Assembly (NCBI GenBank): GCA_009845545.1
Contig: VXZK01000358.1
Coordinates: forward strand, 1 to 32,832
Source of the DNA: Candidatus Poribacteria bacterium
GTDB lineage: Bacteria; Poribacteria; WGA-4E; WGA-3G
Direction of reading: 5' to 3'
DNA: 32,832 bases
Shown here piece after piece: positions 1 through 7,378 of the stretch. The translations under genes and the position numbers were made by a program. Each line of letters starts with the position of its first letter. Position 1 is the stretch's first letter. The notes below the pieces were generated by a model, which saw only the letters and a list, made by a program, of their open reading frames with translations, did no database searches and was not told the DNA's origin.

Positions 1-22
1 AAATTGCATTAGCACTTATTTT

Positions 23-355
23 TTACACGAACCGATCAATTGTGAGAAATCCCAGATTAGATATTTGATTATGACTTGCTTGATAGCGTGCCCAATTTTC
101 ACGGAGTTTTTTCGGGCAGAGGACAAGAACGCGTTCGTTTCGCAATTCAAAGAACTTTATCACCGCGAGGGCGGTGTATGTTTTTCCTAAGCCGACACTG
201 TCTGCTAAAATACAACCGTTGTGTCGTAATAGGCGGGCAATTACGCTTTTGGCCCCATCTTTTTGAAAACCGTATAATTTGTTCCAAATTTTCGTGTCGT
301 ATAGATGTAGGTCTTCAAGGGTCTGTTCGTCTATTTTGTTGAGGGAGTGTTGCAT
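23..355 (-). pseudogene. SNF2-type DEAD-like helicase fragment (broken at both ends)
   Basis: The 110 codons encode the start of an SNF2/superfamily 2 ATPase core. There is a Q-motif-like FQKDGAKSVI at residues 30-39, a Walker A (DSVGLGKT, 52-59) and motif Ia-like VLVLCPKKLRENW (77-89). A full protein would need several hundred more residues, with the DEAH box and a second RecA domain, but the frame ends at a TAA at 23-25. The other two frames of this strand also close within the last 25 nt before the window edge. At the 5' end, in-frame codons read about ten residues past the ATG (…IYAYEK) before a stop near 388, and no convincing ribosome site precedes the ATG. I read it as a relic of a long helicase of the kind often found in defence islands. 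It could instead be a short expressed product, because a near-perfect promoter lies upstream. The family call is firm; the pseudogene call is moderate. Confidence 0.65.
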
Positions 356-533
356 CTTTTCATAGGCATAGATGGTTCGGCTTTATTTGATTTTTGCTGG
401 GTGTTTTATCCTGTGCCTTGAAAGATACCAAAAACAGGTTTTTTGTGTCAAAAAGATACCAAGGCGAATGTCATATTTGGGTTGTTTCGGGTTTTATGCA
501 AGATATTTTCTAACTTGTTTTTAGTGTAGTATA

Positions 534-562
534 ATTATACTATGTTTTTATGCGGGTGTCAA
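534..562 (-). promoter_or_regulatory. Consensus sigma70-type promoter pointing at the helicase fragment
   Basis: On the minus strand TTGACA (557-562) and TATAAT (534-539) are separated by exactly 17 nt, a full match to the vegetative consensus. The -10 lies inside a perfect 16-bp palindrome (527-542). The predicted start is near 527, leaving about 170 nt of leader before the helicase ATG at 355. The leader holds two direct copies of TTGGTATCTTT near 430 and 460. Confidence 0.65.
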
Positions 563-620
563 ATTTTTTTAGTGGATAAACAGGGCGATTCAGTTTTCGG
601 TTTTTCACGCATTTTGCCAA

Positions 621-673
621 GCAAAACACTCGCTCTTACAGCACAGAGATCGCGAGTAAAACTCGCTCCTACA
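621..673 (+). repeat. REP-like CGCTCCTACA repeat, two adjacent copies
   Basis: The right copy (651-673) has a 5-bp hairpin, GCGAG (652-656) and CTCGC (662-666) around a 5-nt loop, followed by TCCTACA. The left copy (621-640) keeps only the right arm (ctcgctcttaca). Similar units occur at 1763-1787 and, inverted, at 26832-26856. Confidence 0.6.
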
Positions 674-692
674 ATAGGTTGGTGACAAGATT

Positions 693-721
693 TTGCGTAA
701 AACATGGATTTGTGGTATACT
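693..721 (+). promoter_or_regulatory. Predicted promoter of the SMP-30 gene
   Basis: TTGCGT (693-698) and TATACT (716-721) are 17 nt apart. The -10 is good (5 of 6) and the -35 weak (3 of 6). The predicted start is near 728, giving a leader of about 46 nt. Confidence 0.4.
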
Positions 722-773
722 ATTGCAGAACCGAAAGCATTTTGCTATTTGCAGTGAACTTGGAGGAAATTGC

Positions 774-1748
774 ATGCATACACCACCAGAAAGAAAGTGG
801 GATGGAACGGTTGTCCGCTACCCGGATCCGGCGATTGAGGTACTGGATTCCCGTTTTGGAGAATATAAGATTGGCAACTCCGTTGTTGAACTTCTGTGGA
901 CAGGGTCGCGCTGGGCAGAGGGACCTGTTTGGTTCGGTGATGGCGGGTATCTGCTTTGGAGCGATATTCCGAACAACAGGATTCTGAAATGGGAGGAATC
1001 CACTGGTCAGGTAAGTACCTATCGAAAACCGTCAAACTATAGCAACGGGCATACCCGCGATCGGCAGGGAAGGCTTATCAGTTGTGAGCACGGCGCACGA
1101 CGCGTCACACGCACAGAATACGACGGAACAATTACAGTGCTGATGGACAATTTTGACGGTAAACCGCTCAACGCCCCGAACGATGTCGCGGTGCATCCTG
1201 ATGGCGGTATCTGGTTTACGGATCCCGGATACGGGATTATGCTCAACTACGAAGGCCATATCGCCGAGTTTGAATTGCCGACCTGCGTTTATCGTCTCAA
1301 CCCTGATACTGGGGAAGCAACCGTAGCGACGGCTGAACTCGAGAAACCGAACGGTATCTGCTTTTCGCCCGATTATGATAAACTCTATATCGTTGATACC
1401 GGCGTTACGCATACAGACGGAACGCCGCGGTATATCTATGTCTACGATGTCATAGACGGCGAGCGGTTGGGCAAACAAGAGGTATTCTGCGATATGGCTC
1501 CCGGCATTGCTGATGGTATTCGATGCGATGTTGATGGAAATCTGTGGGCGAGTGCTGGCTGGGTTGGTGATGGTTACGATGGCGTGCATGTCTTTGCCGC
1601 TGACGGCACAATTATTGGCAAAATCCATCTTCCTGAAATCTGTGCGAACCTCTGCTTTGGTGGCGTAAAACGGAACCGGCTGTTTATGATGGGTAGTCAA
1701 TCGCTCTATTCGGTTTATGTGGAAGCGCAAGGCGTGCCGCTGTTTTAA
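774..1748 (+). CDS. SMP-30/gluconolactonase/LRE family protein
   Basis: 324-residue six-bladed beta-propeller of the SMP-30/gluconolactonase family, which hydrolyses sugar lactones or related esters with a bound divalent cation. The expected metal ligands are visible: E49 in WAEGPVW, N136 in NAPND, N193 in KPNG and D247 in IADG. The sequence pattern LLWSDIPNNRI followed by GHTRDRQGRLISCEHG is typical of the bacterial gluconolactonase branch. There is no signal peptide, so it is probably cytoplasmic. I chose the ATG at 774 because GGAGG (762-766) sits 7 nt upstream. The frame extends another 27 codons upstream, but that part overlaps the predicted promoter. The true substrate cannot be read from the sequence. 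It stands alone, with a repeat just after its stop. Confidence 0.9.
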   Translation: MHTPPERKWDGTVVRYPDPAIEVLDSRFGEYKIGNSVVELLWTGSRWAEGPVWFGDGGYLLWSDIPNNRILKWEESTGQVSTYRKPSNYSNGHTRDRQGRLISCEHGARRVTRTEYDGTITVLMDNFDGKPLNAPNDVAVHPDGGIWFTDPGYGIMLNYEGHIAEFELPTCVYRLNPDTGEATVATAELEKPNGICFSPDYDKLYIVDTGVTHTDGTPRYIYVYDVIDGERLGKQEVFCDMAPGIADGIRCDVDGNLWASAGWVGDGYDGVHVFAADGTIIGKIHLPEICANLCFGGVKRNRLFMMGSQSLYSVYVEAQGVPLF

Positions 1749-1762
1749 TCAGGGTTAAACAA

Positions 1763-1787
1763 TCGCGAGCACAACTCGCTCCTACAG
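1763..1787 (+). repeat. REP-like CGCTCCTACAG repeat
   Basis: GCGAG (1765-1769) and CTCGC (1775-1779) form a 5-bp hairpin, followed by TCCTACAG. It is the same family as 651-673 and lies in the 68-nt gap between two co-directional genes. Confidence 0.65.
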
Positions 1788-1816
1788 AAGAGGACGTTTG
1801 AAAAGTGGTGGCGTTG

Positions 1817-2629
1817 ATGAACACATTAGAACATATTGACTGCCCTATATGTGAACAGGACATGGCAGAACCGCTTTTTGATAAAGACTCCCTGTCAGTG
1901 GTTATTTGCAAGCAGTGCCGGTTGCGGTATGTGAATCCAAGAGTCAGCCGTCAGACGCTTGAGGCAGCGTACACCGAGACCTATTATCCTCCTGATAAAG
2001 TGGAGCGTATTCGTACGGATAGCATGGAGTGGTTGCAGATGACCGAACGCCTCATAGAGTTGGAGGAACAACATCCAAGCAAAGGACGATTGTTGGATGT
2101 GGGGTGTGGCATCGGTACTTTTCTCCATCTATCTCGTGAACACGGGTGGGAACCGTACGGGATTGATCCGTCTAAGAGCGGGAGTGCGTTTGCACAGGAA
2201 AAGTATAAACTTGATGTACGGTGTGCAGATATCTTTGAGGCAGCCTTTCCGTCAGCGTATTTCGACACGATTGTGCTTTACCATGTGTTAGAACATATTT
2301 CCGAGTTGAATCCGTTCCTCAGTGAGTTACGTCGTGTTCTGAAACCGGGAACTGGTACCTTAGTTATTGAAGTACCGAATGGTGAGAGTCTACAGAGTCG
2401 GCTTCAGAAAGGGGATTGGCCGTACGTCCATCCACACGATCATCTCTACTATTTTTCTGCGTATTCCTTGCCGAAGTTGCTTCGGAAGCACGGGTTTGAT
2501 GACGTTACATTGGGTAAGCCGAAGCGCGTGAGTCCAATCACAGGTCTCCGTTTCATACTCCGTCAAGCGGCAACAGCCACGTTAGTTCGGTTTCATTTAG
2601 GTACAGTGATTCGGGTGTATGCGAGTTAG
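1817..2629 (+). CDS. Class I SAM-dependent methyltransferase with N-terminal zinc-ribbon-like cysteines
   Basis: About 270 residues. Two CxxC pairs near the N-terminus (CPIC and CKQC, about 20 residues apart) resemble the zinc-binding module found before many Methyltransf_23-type enzymes. The Rossmann core follows: motif I LLDVGCGIGTFL, an acidic GID after strand 2, and DTIVLYHVLEH at strand 4. The later pattern YVHPHDHLYYFSAYSLPKLLRKHGF is typical of the subgroup that methylates sugars or small metabolites. The substrate is unknown. GTG at 1805 is an alternative start with GAAGAGG some 12 nt upstream; I prefer ATG 1817 because the conserved cysteine module begins soon after it. It is followed by a hairpin repeat and a convergent gene. 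Confidence 0.85.
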   Translation: MNTLEHIDCPICEQDMAEPLFDKDSLSVVICKQCRLRYVNPRVSRQTLEAAYTETYYPPDKVERIRTDSMEWLQMTERLIELEEQHPSKGRLLDVGCGIGTFLHLSREHGWEPYGIDPSKSGSAFAQEKYKLDVRCADIFEAAFPSAYFDTIVLYHVLEHISELNPFLSELRRVLKPGTGTLVIEVPNGESLQSRLQKGDWPYVHPHDHLYYFSAYSLPKLLRKHGFDDVTLGKPKRVSPITGLRFILRQAATATLVRFHLGTVIRVYAS

Positions 2630-2655
2630 TGTGTGTCTCATAAACCATTTGCCAG

Positions 2656-2687
2656 AACCCCCTAAATCCCCCTTATCAGGGGGACTT
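2656..2687. repeat. Dispersed CCCCCTAAAT palindromic repeat, possible bidirectional terminator
   Basis: CCCCC (2668-2672) and GGGGG (2679-2683) form a short GC-only hairpin inside a 32-nt unit found almost unchanged at 18334-18364. It lies between two convergent genes, where a terminator is expected, but there is no clear T-tract. Confidence 0.6.
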
Positions 2688-2696
2688 GAAATATAT

Positions 2697-3167
2697 CTAT
2701 GAAGATGTAGGTTTTTGATAAGTGAATGTTTGAATGACATCGTTCATGAGGAGACGCTGTGCGATGGTCTCAATGACCTCAGCGTTCAAGGCACCTGTTA
2801 GCCAGTACTTATGTCCGGTCCGGACGGTGGTGACACCGGTGATGCCTAAATCGTTGATGCCTTTGACGGTGCTATCGCCAACTGCGTCGGTAACGCCGGG
2901 TTTGAATTGTACTTCAAGTGTCCAACCTTTTGCGGTGTCATTTTGCGTAGCAAAGGTGTATGTTTGTGTGATCGGATCGGCGAGGAGTTCGGAACCAATT
3001 CGGTCAATACTTTGTGTGTCAAGAGAGCCTTCAATCCAATAGACTGTAGCTGTACGGACTGAATCAACATCACTGATACCGAGGTCAGCAATATCCTCAA
3101 GGATGCCCTGCCCAACGGTATCGGGGACTTCAGGTTTATAGTAGACTTCAACTTTCCAGTTTTCCAT
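2697..3167 (-). CDS. Tandem double PurS-domain protein
   Basis: 156 residues made of two PurS-like domains (about 3-70 and 82-149), roughly 40% identical to each other by eye. Each has the PurS pattern: an EV.(Y/F)KP.V.D..G strand-turn, DLGI, V.(S/T)VRT, YW..G.L and a C-terminal LL..... I.Q(T)(Y/F)T. PurS is the small (about 80-residue) subunit of FGAM synthase, bridging PurL and PurQ in purine synthesis. A free-standing duplicate with no PurL or PurQ beside it is unusual. It might mimic a PurS dimer within one chain, serve a distant PurL, or have another role. The ATG at 3165-3167 is preceded by a leader resembling those of ilvE and the lol permease gene, with AAGGA about 14 nt upstream. The domain call is good; the function is open. 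Confidence 0.75.
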   Translation of the reverse strand: MENWKVEVYYKPEVPDTVGQGILEDIADLGISDVDSVRTATVYWIEGSLDTQSIDRIGSELLADPITQTYTFATQNDTAKGWTLEVQFKPGVTDAVGDSTVKGINDLGITGVTTVRTGHKYWLTGALNAEVIETIAQRLLMNDVIQTFTYQKPTSS

Positions 3168-3259
3168 ATTTTAATTTATGGTCCTTGCTCATTTTTCTCC
3201 GTTGTCGGAAGATGGAAGTCGGATTCGATTTTGGACAACGGACAAAACCGATCAACCTA

Positions 3260-4087
3260 ATGGTAAAAAAACAGATGAATATTTTAGTTTTCGGGGCACA
3301 TCCAGATGATTGTGATATTAAAGCCGGCGGTGTTGCTGCCCTATATTTACAACAGGGACACCGTGTTAAGTTTGTCTCCGTTACAAACGGAGATGCTGGC
3401 CACCACGAAATGGGTGGCGTTCCGTTGGCGCGGCGACGCTACGCTGAAGCACAAGCCGCTGCTGAAGTTATCGGCACCCTTGAATATGAACTGCTTGATA
3501 ATCACGATGGCGAACTGATGCCGACATTGGAAAACCGCTATCAGATTATTCGCGCCATTCGCGAATTCCGTCCAGATTTGATTATGACCCATCGACCGAA
3601 CGATTACCATCCGGATCATCGGTATACGTCAACGTTGGTACAAGATGCAGCGTATATGGTTACCGTGCCGAATATTTGTGCCCTCACGCCACATCTGAAG
3701 AAAAATCCTGTTATCGTCTATTTGAGTGACGGTTTCATGAAGCCCTATCCGTTCACGCCAGATGTCGTTGTCGGTATCGACGCTGTTATTGAACAAAAGA
3801 TTGACATGCTTCACTGCCACGTATCGCAGTTCTATGAATGGCTTCCGTACAATAGCGGCACATTGGACGCTGTTCCGCCTGATGCTTCGGCACGGCGCGC
3901 CTGGCTGAGTGAACGGCTCTTAAATCGTTTTCGCGTGACAGCCGAAAAGTATCGCGATGTGCTCATAGCCCTCTATGGCGAAGAAGTAGGCACACACATC
4001 GAGTATGCTGAAGCATTTGAAGGCTGTGAGTACGGGACATCACTGACAGCAGAAAACCTATCGACTCTCTTTCCATTTTTCCAATAA
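3260..4087 (+). CDS. PIG-L/LmbE family deacetylase
   Basis: 275-residue zinc-dependent N-deacetylase of the PIG-L (LmbE) family, which removes acetyl groups from N-acetylglucosamine-type conjugates (for example in bacillithiol or mycothiol synthesis). The AHPDD motif (13-17), the following D...GG, and HRPNDYHPDHR (with the H..DH zinc/catalytic residues) are all present, as is the late H in MLHCHVSQF. Length fits the family. Starts at 3260 or 3275 both fit the Rossmann-like strand MNILVFGAHPDD; the longer reading from 3185 runs through an inverted repeat (3199-3206 with 3234-3241) and is unlikely. No good Shine-Dalgarno is seen. It may be co-transcribed with the diheme protein 19 nt downstream. 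The substrate is not predictable. Confidence 0.87.
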   Translation: MVKKQMNILVFGAHPDDCDIKAGGVAALYLQQGHRVKFVSVTNGDAGHHEMGGVPLARRRYAEAQAAAEVIGTLEYELLDNHDGELMPTLENRYQIIRAIREFRPDLIMTHRPNDYHPDHRYTSTLVQDAAYMVTVPNICALTPHLKKNPVIVYLSDGFMKPYPFTPDVVVGIDAVIEQKIDMLHCHVSQFYEWLPYNSGTLDAVPPDASARRAWLSERLLNRFRVTAEKYRDVLIALYGEEVGTHIEYAEAFEGCEYGTSLTAENLSTLFPFFQ

Positions 4088-4106
4088 GGAGTTTTGTCTT
4101 AAATAC

Positions 4107-4370
4107 ATGCCAACAGAACAAGCCAGTGCCAAGACGCTTATGTATATTGTCTGCGTTATTGGTCTCATCTTTGCGATTGTTATGGTTATCCTCTTCTTCA
4201 ACGCTGCGCCTGCGCGTTCTAATATTGAGGTGCATCGCGGCTCAGAGGAAGCGGTTGAGTGTCTGAAATGTCATTTAAGAGGCGATGAAAAATCACCGAC
4301 GATGCCACATCTGAATCTCGGTAGGTGCAACCTCTGCCACGGACTATCGAAGGAGGAGAAACAAGAGTAA
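4107..4370 (+). CDS. Small membrane-anchored diheme c-type cytochrome-like protein
   Basis: 87 residues. One hydrophobic segment (about 11-33, MYIVCVIGLIFAIVMVILFF) follows a short cytoplasmic N-terminus and anchors a small periplasmic tail. The tail has two CxxCH heme-attachment motifs, CLKCH and CNLCH, about 20 residues apart, with extra histidines (PHLNLG) that could be axial ligands. The pattern CLxCH…MPHxxxxxCxxCH recalls NapB- and NrfH-like small redox proteins. It is probably an electron-transfer subunit, but no redox partner or cytochrome maturation gene is nearby. AAGGAG (4086-4091) is 15 nt from the ATG, longer than usual. It is convergent with prmA, only 16 nt away. The heme motifs are seen directly; the role is inferred. 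Confidence 0.75.
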   Translation: MPTEQASAKTLMYIVCVIGLIFAIVMVILFFNAAPARSNIEVHRGSEEAVECLKCHLRGDEKSPTMPHLNLGRCNLCHGLSKEEKQE

Positions 4371-4386
4371 GTAATTCGGTGCGGTT

Positions 4387-5292
4387 TCAAGTCGGAGTTA
4401 CCTTGGTTTGAGATCGGAGTCTCGCCTTAATTCCTACCCAAGTGATATTGTCTTCTGCTTCGCTTATGACCTGAAGACATTCAAATCGATTTGCTTCTAA
4501 AGCCGATTGAACTTGTGCGAGTTCAGTCTCCAGAATCCCAGAAAAGATGACGATTCCTGCGGGGTGTAGTCTCGGTGTGCACTCTGGAATGATCGGAAGG
4601 ATCACATTTGTTAAGATGTTGCCGATGATGAGATGGTATTTACTGTCAACATCTTTGAGTCCATCGCCTTGAGCTAAGTACACCTGTTGTGTCACAGCAT
4701 TTGTTTGGAAATTCGCTGCTGCGATAGGGGTTGCCGTCGGATCGATTTCAATTGCGTCAACCTGTTTCGCGCCTAATTTGATAGCGGCAATTGTTAAGAT
4801 ACCGGACCCCGTTCCGATGTCCGCAATGTGGTGGAAGGGTTCGACAGTGTGTTCTAACAATTCGAGGGAGAGTCGGGTGGTAGGGTGGTATCCCGTGCCG
4901 AACGCCATGCCTGGGTCAAGTTGGATTAAAACGTCTGTTTCGTTGTGAAGGGAATCGTGCCACGAGGGTACGATGAAAATCCGTTCTCCGACCCGTTGCG
5001 GTGGGAAAGCTGCTTTCCAGGCTTCTTCCCATTTCTCAGATTTGACGTGTTTTAAGTCAATTGTAGCCGGGTCTGTCTGAATCTCCCAGGTTGGAAGTTC
5101 CGCGAGAAAGTCTTTAAGCTTTTGCACGCGTGCGCCGACTCTATCATCTAATGGATAGTAGGCAATCAACTGTACATTAGGGGTATCGTTCTCCTTGAAT
5201 TCAACACCGGTTGCACTCATCTCAAAGAGACAGTTAGCGACAGTCTCGGCAGCGTTGTATGAGGTAGTTACCGTAATTTTTGCCCAATCCAT
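4387..5292 (-). CDS. prmA: Ribosomal protein L11 methyltransferase
   Basis: 301-residue class I SAM methyltransferase that trimethylates ribosomal protein L11. The N-terminal substrate-recognition domain (about 1-100) is followed by the PrmA signature DPGMAFGTGYHPTTRL, motif I ADIGTGSGILTIAA, the acidic motif AIEIDPTA, and the catalytic-region GNILTNVI (usual form ANIL..). Length matches the family (about 290-310). GGGGA stands 7 nt before the ATG. It is the last gene of a grpE-dnaJ-prmA run, an order seen in many bacteria, and lies 48 nt behind dnaJ. Confidence 0.93.
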   Translation of the reverse strand: MDWAKITVTTSYNAAETVANCLFEMSATGVEFKENDTPNVQLIAYYPLDDRVGARVQKLKDFLAELPTWEIQTDPATIDLKHVKSEKWEEAWKAAFPPQRVGERIFIVPSWHDSLHNETDVLIQLDPGMAFGTGYHPTTRLSLELLEHTVEPFHHIADIGTGSGILTIAAIKLGAKQVDAIEIDPTATPIAAANFQTNAVTQQVYLAQGDGLKDVDSKYHLIIGNILTNVILPIIPECTPRLHPAGIVIFSGILETELAQVQSALEANRFECLQVISEAEDNITWVGIKARLRSQTKVTPT

Positions 5293-5340
5293 TTTCAGGT
5301 CCCCACGTGCATACGCTGATGGGAATTGAACCGTTCTCTA

Positions 5341-6453
5341 TTAGGATTCTTCGTCGTCATGCCGGCCGAGCAATTTGCCCCAAAAGCCGTGTTCATGGTG
5401 GTAAGATTCACCGCGGAGTTTTGCGAATTCCTCTAATTTCCTTCGCTGTTCCTCATTCAACTGTTTTGGGGTCTCAATTTCCATTTCAACAACCAAGTCG
5501 CCTGAATAAGAGCGTCTGTAATGGGGTACCCCTTTATTCGGGATACGCAGGCGTGCCCCGTATTGTGTGCCGGGCGGAATATTGAGTTCTTCGCGTCCAT
5601 GAACGCCTTGAACTTCGATTTTTCCACCGAGTGCGGCTTGGACGAACGAAATTTTGGCGGATGTAATGAGATCGTTTCGGTCGCGTTCAAAACGTTCATG
5701 GGGTGCGACCTTGATCACAACAAATAGGTCGCCCGGAGGTGCGCCGTTGGTTCCCGCTTCACCTTCACCGGTTAATCGGTATTTAAAACCGGTATCAACG
5801 CCTTTATCCACATTAAACTTAATCTCCTGTGTATTTCGGACGAGACCTTTTCCGGTACAGGATGGACAGGGTTCTTGAATGATTTCACCTTCGCCGCGGC
5901 ATTGCGGGCAGGTCCGGGACATTGTAAAGAAGCCTTGGGATTGGCTGACTTGACCTCTGCCGTAGCATTGCGGACACGTTATCACTTGCGTCCCTTTCTT
6001 TGCGCCGCTGCCGCTGCATTCGGGGCAGGTTTCAACGCGAGGCACCTGAATTGTGGTCTCTTTGCCGTGGATAATATCTTCGAGGGTTACTTCAAGGTTG
6101 TATTGTAAGCTGCGTCCGCGTTGTGGTCCACGTTGCCTGCCACCGAGTCCGCCGAAGATGTCTCCAAAGACATCGCTGAAAATATCGTCTAAATTCACAC
6201 CGAACCCGCCAAAATCGCTGCCCATGCCCTCGAGTCCGGCATGACCGAATCTATCGTACTGTTGCCGTTTCTCAGTGTTGCGCAGGACCTCATAAGCCTC
6301 TGTAGCTTCCTTAAATTTATCTTCGGCTTCTTTATCGTCAGGGTTTTTATCTGGATGAAATTGGATGGCAAGTTTGCGATAAGCCTTTTTTATTTCGTCT
6401 GCGTCGGCATCGCGATTGACATCCAACACCTCATAGTAGTCGCGTTTTTGCAT
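5341..6453 (-). CDS. dnaJ: Chaperone DnaJ (Hsp40)
   Basis: 370-residue type I DnaJ, the co-chaperone that delivers unfolded clients to DnaK and stimulates its ATPase. Domains in order: J domain with HPD at 33-35; a Gly/Phe-rich linker (about 70-110); four CxxCxGxG zinc repeats at 143-150, 160-167, 182-189 and 196-203; and C-terminal client-binding domains. It ends in an acidic His-containing tail. The ATG follows GGAGGA at close spacing. grpE is 21 nt upstream; dnaK is not in the window. No CIRCE-type operator is seen. Confidence 0.97.
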   Translation of the reverse strand: MQKRDYYEVLDVNRDADADEIKKAYRKLAIQFHPDKNPDDKEAEDKFKEATEAYEVLRNTEKRQQYDRFGHAGLEGMGSDFGGFGVNLDDIFSDVFGDIFGGLGGRQRGPQRGRSLQYNLEVTLEDIIHGKETTIQVPRVETCPECSGSGAKKGTQVITCPQCYGRGQVSQSQGFFTMSRTCPQCRGEGEIIQEPCPSCTGKGLVRNTQEIKFNVDKGVDTGFKYRLTGEGEAGTNGAPPGDLFVVIKVAPHERFERDRNDLITSAKISFVQAALGGKIEVQGVHGREELNIPPGTQYGARLRIPNKGVPHYRRSYSGDLVVEMEIETPKQLNEEQRRKLEEFAKLRGESYHHEHGFWGKLLGRHDDEES

Positions 6454-6474
6454 TATATCCTCCCTTTTTTGTCC

Positions 6475-7320
6475 TTATTCAGCAGCATCAGTTTCCTCCG
6501 TATCATCTGCGGTATCATTTGATGTTTCTTCTTCTTTCGCCGGTCCCTGTGAAACGACTACTTGCGAGGCGCGTAGCACACGGGTATGTAACATATAACC
6601 ACGCCGGAATTCCTCAATCACTTTTCCGTCTGGCACGTCATCCGATGGGGTAACAAGGAGTGCCTCATGCTGATTTGGATCAAATGTTTCACCAACCGCT
6701 ACGATTGGTGCCAATCCGTGGGTTTTGAGCGCATCCAATAACTGTTTGTGAACCAGTTGTACACCCTCATTAAAGGTTGTGAACGCTGGCGTGCTTTCTT
6801 CAACTTTCTCAGTTACACTTTTAATAGCGGCTTCCAAACTATCCAGCACCGGTACCATTCCCTCAAGGATGCCTTCGTTAGCGAACTTGAGTTGCCGCTG
6901 ATAATCGGTTTGTAAGCGTTTTTTAGTGTTCTCAGCTTCCGCTGCTGTACGTAGGAGGCGATCGCGTTCCGCTTTATATTCTTGATGAACTGCTTGCACA
7001 GCAGTCTCTACCTCTTTATCAATCTCTGCCTGCAATAGTTCTTCACGTTCTGTTTCGTATTGATCACGCACGCGTTGGACAATCGCCTCTACCTCATCCT
7101 TAACCTGCGATGTAAGGTTGGTAGCAGTTTCTTCTACCGGAGAAATCCGTTCTTCGATCTCTTGTTTGACTTCTGATTTGATAGTATCAAGAGCCACCTC
7201 CGCGATTTCCCGCATGCGGGTGACAAGCGTTTTTTCTTGCCCCTCTTTATTGTCGGCGGAATCGTTATCTGAAGATTCTTCTACTTCTGCTTCTATTTTT
7301 ATTTTTTTAACTTCAGCCAT
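6475..7320 (-). CDS. grpE: Nucleotide exchange factor GrpE with long coiled-coil extension
   Basis: 281 residues, against about 190-210 for typical GrpE. The conserved part starts near residue 120 (AAEAENTKKRLQTDYQRQ), continues through PVLDSLEAAI, HGLAPIVAVGETFDPNQHEAL and ends with GYMLHTRVLRASQVVVS, the beta-wing that contacts DnaK. The first 120 residues are acidic and heptad-rich (ISPVEETATNLTSQVKDEVEAI), a much longer helical stalk than usual. The C-terminal tail is also acidic. It catalyses ADP release from DnaK. The ATG has AAGGA 8 nt upstream. It is the first gene of the grpE-dnaJ-prmA run. Confidence 0.95.
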   Translation of the reverse strand: MAEVKKIKIEAEVEESSDNDSADNKEGQEKTLVTRMREIAEVALDTIKSEVKQEIEERISPVEETATNLTSQVKDEVEAIVQRVRDQYETEREELLQAEIDKEVETAVQAVHQEYKAERDRLLRTAAEAENTKKRLQTDYQRQLKFANEGILEGMVPVLDSLEAAIKSVTEKVEESTPAFTTFNEGVQLVHKQLLDALKTHGLAPIVAVGETFDPNQHEALLVTPSDDVPDGKVIEEFRRGYMLHTRVLRASQVVVSQGPAKEEETSNDTADDTEETDAAE

Positions 7321-7346
7321 TATGAAGTTCCTTTATTTTTTGAAAT

Positions 7347-7365
7347 GCGTGTCTGAAAAGCACGC
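7347..7365. other. Short hairpin between the GGGP synthase gene and grpE
   Basis: GCGTG (7347-7351) and CACGC (7361-7365) with a 9-nt loop, in the 58-nt gap. There is no T-tract directly after it, so it is not a convincing intrinsic terminator; it might be an RNA processing or stability element. Confidence 0.3.
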
Positions 7366-7378
7366 GTAAGACCATATT

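Larger units (their letters stand above)
356..773. other. Intergenic region between helicase fragment and SMP-30 gene
   Basis: No credible coding sequence is seen in these 418 bases. The stretch is AT-rich. It contains the minus-strand promoter and palindrome at 527-562, two direct 11-nt repeats near 421-465 (aaagataccaa in + orientation), two copies of the CGCTCCTACA repeat (621-640 degenerate, 651-673 good), and the + strand promoter of the next gene at 693-721. Confidence 0.6.

Noticed and set aside
1032-1730. Open frame of 232 codons on the minus strand
   Set aside because: It lies wholly inside the SMP-30 gene on the other strand, shows no recognisable motif, and is best explained as a shadow frame.
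3199-3241. Inverted repeat CCGTTGTC/GACAACGG between the double-PurS and PIG-L genes
   Set aside because: Only 8 bp with a 27-nt loop. It could be an operator for the divergent pair, but nothing else supports it.
7321-7378. Possible heat-shock (CIRCE) operator before grpE
   Set aside because: No TTAGCACTC-N9-GAGTGCTAA match; only a 5-bp hairpin is present.
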